A stretch of DNA of 55,981 nt from Condylostoma magnum (GCA_920105805.1 CAKKTI010000029.1:41503-97483); one strand, 5' to 3'; positions 1-13,265 are shown, counted from the first letter of the stretch. Numbers and translations: made by a program. Notes: a model not told the origin generated them from the sequence alone.

Positions 1-1213
1 AGATAAACCAGCAGATAATACCGCTGATAAACCAGCAGATAATACCGCTGATAAACCAGCAGATAAACCAACTGAACAACCAACAGATAACACCACTGAT
101 AAGCCAACAGATAAACCAACTGAACAACCAGCTGATAAACCAACTGAACAACCAACAGATAACACCACTGATAAGCCAACAGATAAACCAACTGAACAAC
201 CAGCTGACAAACCAACTGATAATACCACTGAACAACCGGCAGATAAACCGGCAGATAAACCAGCAGATAATACCGCTGATAAACCAGCAGATAATACCGC
301 TGATAAACCAGCAGATAAACCAACTGAACAACCAACAGATAACACCACTGACAAACCAGCAGATAAACCAACTGAACAACCAACTGATAATACCACTGAA
401 CAACCAACAGATAAACCAACAGATAAACCAACTGAACAACCAGCTGACAAACCAACTGAACAACCAGCTGACAAACCAACTGAACAACCAGCTGACAAAC
501 CAACTGAACAACCAGCTGACAAACCAACAGATAATACCACTGAACAACCAACTGAACAACCGGCAGACAAACCAACCGACAAACCAGCAGATAAGCCAGC
601 TGACAAACCAGTAGATAAACCAACTGAACAACCAACTGAACAACCAACAGATAAACCAGCAGATAAACCAGCTGACAAACCAACTGATAATACCACTGAC
701 AAACCAGCAGATAAACCAACTGAACAACCAACTGATAATACCACTGAACAACCAACTGATAATACCACTGAACAACCAACAGATAAACCAACTGAATAAC
801 CAGCTGATAAACCAACAGATAATACCACTGAACAACCGGCAGATAAACCAGCAGATAATACCGCTGACAAACCAGCAGATAAACCAGCAGATAAACCAAC
901 AGATAAACCAACAGATAATACCACTGAACAACCAGCTGACAAACCAACAGATAATACCACTGAACAACCGGCAGACAAACCAACAGATAAACCAACAGAT
1001 AAACCAGCTGACAAACCAACAGATAATACCACTGAACAACCGGCAGACAAACCAACTGATAATACCACTGAACAACCGGCAGATTAACCAACAGATAAAC
1101 CAGCAGACAAACCAACAGATCAACCAACAGATAAACCAACTGAATAACCAACAGATAACACCACTGAACAACCAGCAGATAACACCACTGAACAACCAAC
1201 TGATAATACAACA
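1..1213 (+). repeat. 12-bp tandem coding repeat (tetrapeptide array)
   Basis: About 100 degenerate 12-bp units of the type gataaaccaact, gaacaaccagct and gataataccact stand head to tail. They also form longer higher-order blocks (DKPT-EQPA pairs and DNTT-EQPA pairs), suggesting expansion by unequal exchange or slippage. The period stays a multiple of 3, so the frame is kept. The array reaches the window edge, so its full length is unknown. Confidence 0.95.
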
Positions 1214-1573
1214 ACATAACCAAACAATACTAAAAAAGCAGAATCTAATACTTCTTAACCTCCTGAAGTTTTAGAAGAGACAATCTAAGCTAATTTCTTA
1301 GACAATCAGCTCAACTTAAATGAATAAGAGAGTGCTGATAATTACACAACACTTTCTTAAGTGATTATATTCCTCATAAAAGTCACAGTCATTGCCATAG
1401 TTACGGGAGCCATTGGAACTATAATATACGAAAAATATTAAAAGCACTATTATGACGGCAGCAACTACTAGAAACTTGAATACTCCCTAATTGACTGTCC
1501 TCGCAAGACTAAAATTGTTAATAGCGGGCCTAACTATTATAGAGATGTAGAAGTTTAGTTATTAAAACCTTGA
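1..1573 (+). CDS. Repeat-stalk single-pass membrane protein (5' truncated)
   Basis: The gene enters from the left edge, so its start is missing; the frame begins at base 2. The first ~400 residues are tetrapeptide units of the form [D/E][K/N/Q][P/T][A/T], such as DKPT, EQPA and DNTT, an acidic Pro/Thr-rich stalk that could be O-glycosylated. Next come ~50 non-repetitive residues, one hydrophobic membrane segment rich in I, V and A (about bases 1363-1430), and a ~45-residue tail rich in Tyr and Lys. It ends at TGA 1571-1573. Three units carry TAA where sister units carry CAA, direct internal evidence that TAA is Gln. It converges on the calcyphosin gene with 40 bp between. I infer a cell-surface or mucin-like protein; no named family is recognised. 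Confidence 0.75.
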
Positions 1574-1613
1574 TTTAATATTTAGTCATATTTAATCTAA
1601 AATTTTACTAAAA

Positions 1614-3326
1614 CTAACGTCTTGACCTTGGTTTTGAAGTATAATCCCCGGACCAGCCACCAGAGTACTGTTTATTATCAAAATTCCAAGCATTTTTGAT
1701 CATAAGTTCAAAATATTTATCATTATCAACGCTTGCAGAAATATGCTTGTAATACTCTAGGAACTCTTCCCATGTAACAGAGTGATCCCTAGTATTTTCC
1801 ACATACATTCCGTGATGTTGCTCAAAAGTATCTAAAAACTCACATAGAATCTCATCCTCAGTCTTTTTCCCAGCAATAACATCAGGATGGCTTTAGGCGT
1901 TGTAAACTCCTCTAATATCATCAAGATTAACAACTCCATCTCCAGTACTGTCTAATTTTCTAAAGGCTTATCTCACTAAGCCTTATCTGAACTCATTCAG
2001 CTCTCCTCTGACTCTATGAATCAATTCCTCATAGTCAATTGACCCAGACCCATCAGCATCCATATACCTAAACAGCCTTAGAATATCATTATCAGCAATG
2101 CTAACCCTAAAATCCTTTATAGCCTTTTGAAACTCAAAATCTTCTAGTGTTTTATTATTATTATCATCCATAATCTTAAACTGCCTTTACAACCCGATGA
2201 ATCCTCTGGCTCCTCTTGCTTATAGTTTCTGTCTAAACTCCCTCAGTAGCTCTTCCACAGCAGCACCTTCTCTTACACTAGGAGTAGCAGAGACTCTCCC
2301 TGATTGCCTGCTTCCCTACTGCCCTGTTGCTTACTGCGGTTATGAATTAAAGCTTTATCCTGACCACTTGCCAGCCCATCCCTGCTGTGTGCTAGGCTGT
2401 CCATCCAGTTTCCAAGCATTGCTCATCATAACCTCAAAGTATTAATCATCGTCAATACTAGCTGAGATATTATTGTAGTACTCATAAAACTCCTCTCTAG
2501 TAACAATCTAATCCCTGCGACTAAGATCACTTATATTATGATGTGTCTCAAAGGTCTCTAAAAACTCTCCCAGTACTTACTTCGGAGTTTTTTTGCCAGA
2601 AATTACATCCGGGTGTCTACTAGGATCATATACACCTTCTATATCACTTATCTCCAGTACTCCGTTGCCGTCTCTATCTAGCTTGTCCCATACCTTATCC
2701 ACTATTCTTTTCCTGAGAGTATTTAATGGTCCTCTAACTGCCCTTAATAACTCATCATAATCTATTGTTCCTTCTCCATCTCTATCCAAGGCCCTGAACA
2801 ACGTGTCGATTTGACCTGGGTCAATATTCACTCTGAAATCTCTGCAGGCCTTCCTAAACTCCCCAAGACTCAAGTTTCTAGATCCATCATCATCCATTAT
2901 CTTAAACGTTCTCTATAGACCTATCATACCTCTAGCCCCTCTGGACCGCAGACACTGTCTAAACGCTTCTAGACATTCTCCCTCGTCGTCATCGTCCCCT
3001 GCATACTGCTGCTTATTAGGGGACCGTTATACAACGTTGGTACTTTCCCCAAAAATACCTTCAATGAACTCCTAGTAGTCCAGTTATCCCGACCTGTCTT
3101 TGTCGTATGCACTGAAGATCGACTATAAAGCGGTTTTATCGGGAACAACTACTCCTATTTTCTCAATTGCACCCACCCACTCGTTGAAATCAACAGCCCC
3201 TGAGTCGTCTAGGTCAAAGTATTTAAAGGACCGAAGTAGAAGGGTTTGCTCACTAGTGTGAGCGGAGGATTTTTGCTGTAGTTTTGCCTTAAGCTCATTC
3301 TCAAAGTTTCTGCGGACTTGAGTCAT
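1614..3326 (-). CDS. Tandem calcyphosin-like EF-hand protein
   Basis: A 570-residue calcium-binding protein, starting at MTQVRRNF and ending SRR-TAG. An N-terminal EF-hand pair (loops beginning DLDDSGAVD and DKDRSGQLD) is followed by two homologous calcyphosin-type modules. Each opens with a RGARGxIGLQRxFKIMDD motif and has further EF loops (DRDGEGTIDYDE and DRDGNGVLE in the first; DADGSGSIDYEE and DSTGDGVVN in the second). Each also has the HPDV(I)xGKKT segment and closes with an ISAS(I/V)D(D/N)D motif before a Trp-rich tail. Calcyphosin is a soluble Ca2+ sensor often found in ciliated cells; a ciliary or cortical role here is inferred. No TGA lies downstream in frame before the convergent gene, so TAG 1614-1616 is the likely stop. 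The Rab stop lies 42 bp upstream. Confidence 0.88.
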
Positions 3327-3368
3327 TTTTATATTAGAGGATGTAAGTAAAATTAGTTAGTAATTACT

Positions 3369-3992
<624 letters not shown>

Positions 3993-4355
3993 TTTTGAAA
4001 TTGGTTTATAAGGTTTGAAGTATGTTGGAGAATTAGGGAGTTTAATTGAAATTTATAGGGTTGTTATTAAAGATATTATAAGTATATTTATATTGTAGGA
4101 TTAATGTTTTTGTTGGGAGTAAGAAAAGGCAATTGGAAAGCTTACAAATTTGATGAATAAAGCTAAATAATGACAGAATTCTTACTATACGATTTTAAAA
4201 ACATCAAACTTTTTGCCAGAAATCTTCCTATTACGACTTAATTTTATACAGTATTTTATTAAAATGTTAGTGAATAGATTTATGATAAAGGCATCAACTT
4301 AGTAATATAAAATTCAATCAACTATAAATACCTGTTAAATCTGTGTGATATATAA
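3993..4355. promoter_or_regulatory. Divergent intergenic region, Rab / SAM carrier
   Basis: 363 bp of AT-rich DNA between two divergent starts; it must hold both promoters. I see no conserved box, no RNA gene and no convincing reading frame in it. Confidence 0.5.
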
Positions 4356-5150
4356 ATGTCTAGCTCAGATTAGTCTTTCTTTAAATCTTTTCTAGCTGGA
4401 GGTTTGGCAGGTTGTTCCGTAGACTTTGTTTTATTTCCACTTGATTCTTTGAAAACAAGAATTTAAGCAGTTAAGTAAGGAAAATCTATTAATTATTCTA
4501 ACCCTTACGCTGGTCTTATGCCAAGCTTAGCTGTGTCATTCCCTGCTGCTGCAACTTTTTGATCTACTTATACTTTATCAAAAAGACTCATCAATTATAC
4601 AGAGGTAGATATGAATCCTATGATGAAGCACATACTTTCCGCCTCATCAGCAAGTTTCTTAACATCAGTTGTACGAAATCCGTTTGAACTTATCAAATAA
4701 TAACTTTAAGCTTAAAGATTTAAGACAAGTGTTTAGGCAAGTTAATACATTTACAGAACAATAGGATTAAGTGGCTTTTTTGTAGGGTTATCTTCTTTAG
4801 TAATGAGAGAAATTCCATTTGATGTAATACAATTTGTAATCTACGAGTACTTAAAGCAAGAAGATTATGGAGGGTAAAAGTCCAGCATATGAAGAAGCTT
4901 ATTGAATGGAGCAGTAGCAGGAGGTGTCTCAGCTTTTGTTACAACTCCAATTGATGTAGTTAAGACAAAAATGATGGTCTATGCAGGCACACACGAATAT
5001 ACTAATCCAATAACAATACTTAAAAATATTTACAAAAATGAAGGTATTTTTGCTCTATGAACTTCTTGGAAGATTAGAGTTTTATTTACCACAGTAGGTG
5101 GAATGTTATTTTTTGGAACTTTCGAGACGGTTAGTAATTATTTATTATAG
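4356..5150 (+). CDS. Mitochondrial carrier, S-adenosylmethionine carrier-like
   Basis: About 264 residues with three mitochondrial-carrier repeats. The PxDxxK-type signatures are PLDSLKTR (repeat 1), PFELIKQQ (repeat 2, a degenerate form) and PIDVVKTK (repeat 3). The pattern of AGGLAG before the first signature, [14 protein letters not shown], then [11 protein letters not shown] and [10 protein letters not shown], resembles SLC25A26, which exchanges S-adenosylmethionine across the inner mitochondrial membrane. Trp in the third repeat is encoded by TGA. The stop is taken as TAG 5148-5150; a second TAG and a TAA follow shortly. It converges with the Cep164-like gene, with about 100 bp between. 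Substrate assignment is by eye and less sure than the family. Confidence 0.85.
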
Positions 5151-5248
5151 TTTTTTTAGTATTTATTGTTGTTTTAATGATAAGTGATATACTTTTCTCA
5201 ATATTTTATCATAACAAATAATAACAAAAACTTCCTTTAATTTATACT

Positions 5249-7183
5249 TTAATACAAATGCGTTTTCCTCTCAATCTCATAGCTTATATTACTCTTCATT
5301 TGATTTAACCATTTCCCATGCTACTGCGCTAAATTAGCCATATAATTGCGGTCCCTCATTAATCTTGCATTTTGTCTTGCATATATATCATACTTACTTT
5401 TAATCTAAGGTCTTTCTACACTTGAATGTCTCCAATTGTACATAACAGAGCTTTCATTTTGATCAATATAATACGAAGGTTCTTGTATATTATTTGTTCA
5501 CTCAGCAGCCTGTCTTATTTCCTGTATAGATTTATTATGAGCTTAAATTTTCCTATCTAACACTTCTCTTAGTTAATGTAATTAATCACTTTTATTATTT
5601 TTACGCTAATTTTAGCTTATGAAGCTTTCCTCTTCATATTGAATCGACGATATATCATTATTTGCCAGATCCTTTAGTACTTCTAATTCTTATTCAATTT
5701 TTTCTAATCTTGGGCTCTGATTGGCAAAAGAGTAATTGTTTTTAAAGCTTGGACTTTCACCAGCTGACATGGCTTGATAACTTCGCTTGGTTGTGTTAAT
5801 AGTTTGTTATAATAATTGTATTTATAGTTCATATGATTTCACGTCTTATACTAGGTTAAAGATCTGATCCTGAAGTTTTCTTTGTTGTTGGTTGAATTAA
5901 AGCTTTTAATCCATTTATTGTTACTTTATTTCATTTAATTTGAGTTAATGTTCTTTTAGGACATTTTATTTTTCTATTTCTAATTGACTGTTTAAGCTTT
6001 TCTCTTAATTCATTATTCGTTCTCTTTTTTATATTTCTATTAATTATTTAGATTATTATAACATTTCCTAGTGTTTTTACTATGCTGAGATCTTTTTCTA
6101 CTGAAAATGTGCATCTGCTTATTCATTTTCCTAGTCATAAAGCTCGTCTGTTTTCCTTCCATAGCTTTGATTCATTTATTACATCTTTGAATGAAACTGT
6201 TTTGCAAAATCTAATTCAAGTTGTTTGCTTTATTCTTATTGAATTTAGATGTTTTGATTATTTTATTCATTTAATTTCAGTTCTTGTATTTTTAGTTACT
6301 TTTTATTCTGTAATTTTATCTTATATTCTTTTATCTTGTTTTCATTTAGTATTCTTTATCTATTAATCTGTTATTCATATTGTTAAACTTCTTTTTATTA
6401 CTGTTCTAGGTTTATTTAATACTATTACTTCTGTAGTAATAATTCAGTATTGTTAGACTTTGACTAATCCTCAATATATATTAGGGAGTCCTTTTTAGCT
6501 TCCTCTATATCCTATTAAGCTTTTCTTCTAGCATCATCACACTCTTTCTTTCTTTATTAATCCAATTAACTTATAAAATCCTTTTCCTAATCCTAAAACT
6601 GTTTCTACAGATTATCCTAAAACACATAAAACCTCTGCTGAATTTAATCTCTATGTTTCTGCAGCACTTCAACCATTTAATCCTGCAAATTCAAGTCATG
6701 TTCTTACAGCTCTTCTTCATATTCTTCCATAGTTTTCCCGCCATTAAACAACTCATCAGAGAAGAAATCATCACTATGCTCTTCACTTAATGATTAAAGG
6801 GGGCTAATATGCTGAATTGCCGAAATATTATCTCCAATTTTACTATTTAACGAGTCATTTTTCACGACTTTACCAGCCAACTTAGCAGCTTTTGCTTTTT
6901 AAAATTTTTGCTTATATTTCTAATCACATGGATGTTCCCAAATGCTATCCCCGGTCTCAAAATTAAAATAATAAATTTATCCCTTGGGAGTTCTGCACGG
7001 CTTTCACTACTAAGGCAGAGGAGCTTTTATCCCTTCCTTAGCGATATACAGTAAATCTTCATCATCAGGCATTTCAAAGCCTAAAAACTAAGCGTACTCC
7101 AGTATATCTGTATAATATTTACCATCATTAGTAGGTTTGTAGTTTTCATCAATTTCCTCCTCTAGTATAACACTATCAGACAT
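5249..7183 (-). CDS. CEP164: Cep164-like WW-domain coiled-coil protein
   Basis: About 644 residues. Residues 8-90 match the N-terminal module of Cep164: an acidic EEEIDENY start, an EYAQFLGF helix, AKEGIKAPLP, then a WW domain with Trp60, YYFNF and Trp82 followed by EHPCD. Trp60 is encoded by TGA (7004-7006) immediately after a TAG-encoded Gln. The rest (about residue 150 onward) is a long Gln/Lys/Glu-rich coiled coil where most Gln codons are TAA or TAG. Cep164 is a distal-appendage protein that docks basal bodies and recruits TTBK2. The end is ambiguous: in-frame TAA at 5249 and 5237 and TGA at 5198 are all candidates. It is divergent with the RG-rich gene only 27 bp away. Confidence 0.85.
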
Positions 7184-7210
7184 TTAAAATTTCTAATTTA
7201 TTTAAACTTA
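7184..7210. promoter_or_regulatory. 27-bp bidirectional promoter interval
   Basis: The ATG of the Cep164-like gene (7183, minus) and the ATG of the RG-rich gene (7211, plus) are separated by 27 bp, all A/T except two C residues. Both 5' leaders must fit here, or transcription must begin inside the opposite gene. No recognisable box is visible. Confidence 0.7.
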
Positions 7211-7504
7211 ATGTCCAGACGTAGAAGTTCTAGTCCAATGGACCGTAGATTCAATTTTATTGAATCTGCTGAGTAGTCATAACCATTTTACAGGGAAATA
7301 ATCCGCAGCTATAAACATCAGTCAATATTTGAAGATATAACAGAGAATAAAGTGCAAATGCCGAATCTAAGAAACTCCTCAAGAGGAGGTCGTACGGGCT
7401 AACTGGCAACTAGGGGAGGGAAGATGAGTAGAGGGCAGGGAAAACAGCCTCCTGGTGCTTAAAACAGAGGTTCAAGAGGTCGGGCTAGAAGAGGAAGGCG
7501 TTGA
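7211..7504 (+). CDS. Small basic Arg/Gly-rich protein
   Basis: 97 residues from MSRRRSSS to ARRGRR-TGA. An Arg/Ser-rich N-terminus leads to a short folded-looking stretch (residues ~12-55) and an RGG/RG-rich basic tail. RG/RGG tails commonly bind RNA or are arginine-methylated; no specific family is recognised, so this is inference. It sits 20 bp upstream of the kinesin-13 start on the same strand and 27 bp from the divergent Cep164-like gene. The TGA stop is supported by the very next gene starting 20 bp on. Internal TAG and TAA codons read as Gln. Confidence 0.75.
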
Positions 7505-7524
7505 AATTATATAATAATAAAATC

Positions 7525-8976
<1,452 letters not shown>

Positions 8977-9015
8977 AATTAACATGTTTAATATTAACAT
9001 TTACTAAATTTACAT

Positions 9016-10473
9016 TCACCTTCTACTTCCTCTCTTCTTCTTCCCTCTAGTAACAGGTCTATTTTAGTAATTCTATCTTGATACTAATTGACATCCTGGA
9101 AGAGGCAATACATATCCATTAAGCTAATCTGATGGTAAATCTACAGGAGTTAATAAAGCATTTTAGATAATAGGAACAGAGCATGTTACTCTATGCTTAG
9201 CCAATCTGCTTTTAATGATGTTTAATTCTTCAGTTTACTATTTCTTTCCCTCTGTATCAATGGTGTATGCTCGTATACCCTTTATATGAGCTGACTACGA
9301 TCTTTAATAGGCCCCAGCAGTCTTAATCTATTTTTCAGAATGAGGCCTTGGAAACTAATAATTTACATTATGATAAATAGAAAGACTATTAACCTGTCTG
9401 CGTTTATCCTCCGGATCATTTTCTTCAGTATCAATTATGCCATGATTAGCATTTCTCAATGCATTGATCCTTTACTGCTTTAATTCTACTGTCTCTGGAT
9501 ATTGCTTCTACTATACTTCTCCATCTAAAAATATCTAATCTTCAGTTTGTATATAATTTTCAGACATATCAACTAACTTTGGCTTTTATCCACCTACAGT
9601 TTAAGGCCTTTAAGGCTCAAATGCTCTTTACTCATATTTACTTGCAAAGCTGCCTCCTTCAGTTTTTCTTAGAAACTCCTCATCCCGTCTAGCCCTTTAC
9701 CCTGATCATTTGAGCAGCTATTGCATACTTCTCACCTGTTCTTGTCTTGAGTAAGATTGCATTTATCTAATCTTCAAATACTTTTCTTCCATGCGTTTTT
9801 CAGCTTCTGTGTTGTCAGGGTTATAGTTTATGTAGTTATTATTCCACAGCACTTAAGGCTTTATACTGGGAACTCCTGCTCCTGTAAAGGGCAATGCCTT
9901 TTAATTAAAAGCACTTTCTGGTCTAGACGCACTTTTTACTATGAAAGTTTAGGCAGTTGAAGGTCGAGCTGTTCGGGCAGTACTTGCTGATTAAACTCTT
10001 TAATTATTTTTCGAAAAATTACTTTGATATTACTAAAAAATATCAAGTTTTGGCTTTTTTGGCTTTATATTACTTTTTTACCTTTGAATTCATAGTTAGG
10101 ATCATGAGTTTTTAAATACAAAGCCAGCCTTTCTGTAAAATCATTGATGAGTTTTGTTTAGGATGTCCTGTTGTGCTTGTTGATTAGATGTTATGACAAC
10201 TTAGGTTAGTAGGCTGTGCAATGATTGATATAAGTTCTTTTTTCAGTGCGATGACTTTTCAGGGTGTAGTTTAACTTCCCCAGTTTTACTTTGAGAGTAG
10301 TAATCATTAAGTTTTTGTTTTAATTGTTAAAACTTTTGATTTCTAGTGAGTTTTGTGCTATAAAGATGTGATGTTTCTTATGGCTCTTATTAATTTTATG
10401 TGCTTTTTGCTTTTTGAGTAGCTGTATTATTAACTACAGTTACTTATTTATTCTCTTATTTCAGTGCTTCCAT
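9016..10473 (-). CDS. Unknown Ser/Arg/Gln-rich protein
   Basis: I do not recognise the family. The frame from ATG (MEALKQENKQ) to TGA 9016-9018 is 1458 bp, a multiple of 3. The C-terminal two thirds are convincing: an S/T/A/R/P segment (SASTARTARPSTAQ), a charged helix (TEAEKRMEEKYLKIRQMQ), and a basic end KKKRGSRR-TGA. Roughly 10080-10150 is doubtful. There the main frame has three TGA codons close together, while another frame reads smoothly (TERLALYLKTHDPNYEFKG), suggesting a pair of tiny introns or errors. Such low-complexity S/R/P proteins are often microtubule- or cortex-associated, which is speculation. It converges on kinesin-13 with 39 bp between, and 146 bp separates its start from the ULK-like kinase. 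Confidence 0.6.
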
Positions 10474-10619
10474 TTTGAATGTTTACAACTCTGAAAAATT
10501 GAAAAGTGGAATTTATATGTGCTTAGTGAATAGTATATAATTTAATAAAAGCATGAGTCCTTATTCTTCCCTACGACAATCTCCAGAACATGTATTAGTT
10601 ATTCGAAACAAACTATAAA

Positions 10620-11915
10620 ATGGCTGATGAATAAAAACTAATACTAGACTACAGACTAGCCCAAGTACTGGGAAGAGGATCATTTGGATAAGTTTACAAG
10701 GCTCAACACATGAAACAAAACAAATAATACGCAATTAAACAAATACAGAAGATCAACGTAATAAATGAAAAGCAAAAGACCTATCTTCAACGCGAGATTG
10801 AAATCCTTTAGTAATTCAACAACGATAACATTATAAGGCTTTACGAGTGCCTAGAAACATAGAACAATTACTACTTAGTATTAGAATACTGCTCAGGAGG
10901 AGATTTATCATCTAAGAAGGGAATAGGAGAGCATTAAACAGTGATATACTTACGGCAGATTCTGAACGGTTTAAAGGTTCTTAATGACGAGTTCATAGTG
11001 CACAGGGACTTAAAGCCTGCTAACATTCTTTTATCTGATAAATCTCCCCAGGCAATTTGCAAATTAGCGGACTTTGGCTTTGCCAGACAGGTAGATCCCT
11101 AGACCATGGCCTAATCAATGGTTGGAACCCCTCTTTACATGGCCCCCGAAGTAATAACTGGCTAAAGGTTCAGAGAAAAGGCTGACATATGGAGCTTAGG
11201 GTGCATTGTGTTTGAGTTGATACATGGATAAAGAATTTTTGACAGTGAATCAAGAGAGTAGGTTAATGAGAAATAAAGATAGTTTTGCAAGAAGCCTGAT
11301 TTTAATAGAGTTGTTAATGTATCAGCGTCTTGTCGAGACTTTTTAAGTAAGCTTCTTAGATATAATCCTTAAGATAGACTATCATTGGATTAAATCCTGA
11401 TTCATCCTTTTGTACTTGGATACGAGAGTCTATAGCCCATTTTACCTGTAAATGACTTTTAAGATGCGGAATATGGAATGATTGACAGGGATTAAGCGTT
11501 GAAATCTGCATAAGTGTTTGTAGATTTAGCACATTTAAATGAACATCCGTTTTTGTTCTTCATTCATTCTTGTATGCTACTAAAAGCTCATGTATATGAT
11601 TAAGATGTAGAGGAGGAGTACAAGATTTGCTTTGTTAATGCATAAAGTACGATTGATTATTCGAATTGAAGAGAAACAAGCATTGTCAGTAAGACCATTA
11701 GGACCGTTGTATAGTTATGCACTGAATTAAGGTCTAATTCTAATTTGATAAAGGCTATATAGTTGTTGAATGGGATGAAGCCTTGTGCACAGATTTTAAG
11801 GTTTAGGGAAGTTATACTTAATAATTTAGATATTAATTAAAAGGGGTTATTATTTATTAAGCTATATTAGGGGCTTGGCTTATTGAGAAAGTATAGTTTT
11901 TTCTTTTATTTGTAA
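10620..11915 (+). CDS. ULK/Atg1-like Ser/Thr protein kinase
   Basis: About 431 residues. The kinase domain begins at residue ~11: glycine loop GRGSFGQV (18-25, with Gln24 as TAA), Lys40 in AIKQI, HRDLKPAN, DFGFAR, a GTPLYMAPE activation segment, and IWSLGCIVFEL. DFGFAR with MAQSMVGTPLYMAPE is typical of the ULK/Fused group, which act in autophagy initiation or ciliary signalling. The C-terminal ~170 residues are helical and unassigned. Trp is encoded by TGA in YSNWRET. Stop candidates are TAA 11913-11915 (chosen, since a convergent gene ends at 11938) and TAA 11943-11945. The exact subfamily is uncertain. Confidence 0.85.
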
Positions 11916-11937
11916 ATTACTATCTTGCTTATTCGCT

Positions 11938-12264
11938 CTATTTAAAATTTACAATAATCAAAGAAAGTTTTAATAAACCAAAACAGCATATTGAAGTCAA
12001 GACACACATACTGAATATGATTCGTGTGTTACTAAAAGCTCTTAGTTGCTAGTCTTCATCATTGATATTGTCTGGCTCTATAGCTTATTATTCATAGTTC
12101 ATATGCAGGTTACTTCTATTAAGGTCTTAGTAAAACTTAATTGGTTGATTTCTAAATAGGGTATCTTTATTGAGTAATAGTTATTTAACTAGATGCTCAC
12201 CACTGGCATAATTACAGTTTAAGATTAATTGTATAAATACAAACTAGAAGCTGAGCTTTAACAT
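11938..12264 (-). CDS. Small secretory-pathway membrane protein
   Basis: 108 residues, read from an ATG with a signal-like hydrophobic start (MLKLSFQFVFIQLIL) through a hydrophilic middle (FYQDLNRSNLHMNYE, then an acidic EPDNINDED stretch). A C-terminal membrane segment (IIFSMCVLTSICCFGLL) ends VNFK-TAG. I do not recognise a family. Support comes from its composition, its hydrophobic-hydrophilic-hydrophobic layout, and the fit between neighbours: 22 bp from the kinase stop and 270 bp from the next, divergent gene. It could alternatively be chance, since almost any frame is open in this code. Confidence 0.5.
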
Positions 12265-12534
12265 TTTTATAAATAAAACGTGCTTTTCATAAATATGCGG
12301 TACTTTTATATACCACTTAAAGATAAAATTGGCTCAATAAAACACTTGATATTTTTTCGGATTTCTATAAAAATTAACTATTATTTATACTGTTAGGTAA
12401 GACTTAATATACAAGCAAATAACTATACATAATTGAACTGTCATAATACAATAATAACTAGTTTAATAAGACTACTCTGTTTTTCAATTAGTATTTTACT
12501 ATTTATAAGTTAATAGAATCCTTATAAAAGTTAA
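12265..12534. promoter_or_regulatory. Divergent intergenic region
   Basis: 270 bp, strongly AT-rich, between the small membrane-protein gene (minus) and the MGCC EF-hand gene (plus). It presumably holds both promoters; no specific motif seen. Confidence 0.4.
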
Positions 12535-13254
12535 ATGGGGTGTTGTTTGAACAAAAGATAGTTACCCTTTCACAAAGAAAATGAGATAGTAAGCAAAAGA
12601 TAAAACGGTTTACCCTTTAGCCACGTTATGGCTAAAAATCTATGTGATTCCATAGACTAAATAAGTGGAGAAAGTGGAGAACGTGGATAAATTACACTCA
12701 AGCAAATCTAGAATCTTTAGAAAACTTTTGGTGAAACTTTCTTCGTGGGAAAATCTATAGAAAATCCAAATTCACCACTAAGTTTAGTAATAAGCTAGTT
12801 CTAAGCTAATGATGCTTAGTTCTACAGCAGTTTTAGATTTTAACTATCTGCCATTTTACTTGGTAAGGGTCCAATACGGGAAAAATTAGACTTACTATTT
12901 GACATGTTTGACACTGATAAAAGTGGAAGTTTGGATGTATAAGATATTCAGGACATGGTAAGTGAAATATGCTTTCTTAGTAATAGCTGTTTCCCATATT
13001 GTGCTGTTAAATAGGCGGGTTCTCATGAATCATTAAAAATTGAATAAATATAAGATTACATGCAAAAGCTTGAATTAGGTTAAGTACAATATATAGTAAA
13101 ATCTATACCGCTTATTATGAAACAAGCAGACTTTATTGACAAGGAAGAATTCAAAAGGATATTTCAAGCAGATATAAACACCATGTGCATTATAATTCCT
13201 CAACAGGTTAGAAGACAATGCATAATAGAATGGATGACTTCTCAAATTCAGTAG
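12535..13254 (+). CDS. MGCC-type acylated EF-hand protein
   Basis: 239 residues. The MGCC start is a dual-acylation signal: Gly2 for N-myristoylation, Cys3 and Cys4 for palmitoylation, as in many ciliate and protist cortical calcium sensors. A clear EF-hand lies near residues 118-140 (FDMFDTDKSGSLDVQDI) and a weaker second one near 200 (ADFIDKEEFKRIF). The family resembles recoverin/CBL-like or PPEF-like EF-hand proteins, but the N-terminal 110 residues are not recognised. It is probably a membrane-tethered Ca2+ sensor. The stop is TAG 13252-13254 followed at once by TAA. The convergent ankyrin gene has in-frame stops at TAA 13266-13268 and TGA 13248-13250; TAG-TAA here plus TAA there gives non-overlapping ends. 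Confidence 0.8.
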
Positions 13255-13265
13255 TAAAACTTAGA

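Noticed and set aside
1-1213. CRISPR-like or satellite array
   Set aside because: The repeat is a 12-bp coding unit without spacers, stays in frame, and encodes a regular tetrapeptide leading into a membrane segment.
2197-2445. 82-residue plus-strand ORF
   Set aside because: It lies antisense to the middle of the calcyphosin-like gene, whose domains are clear.
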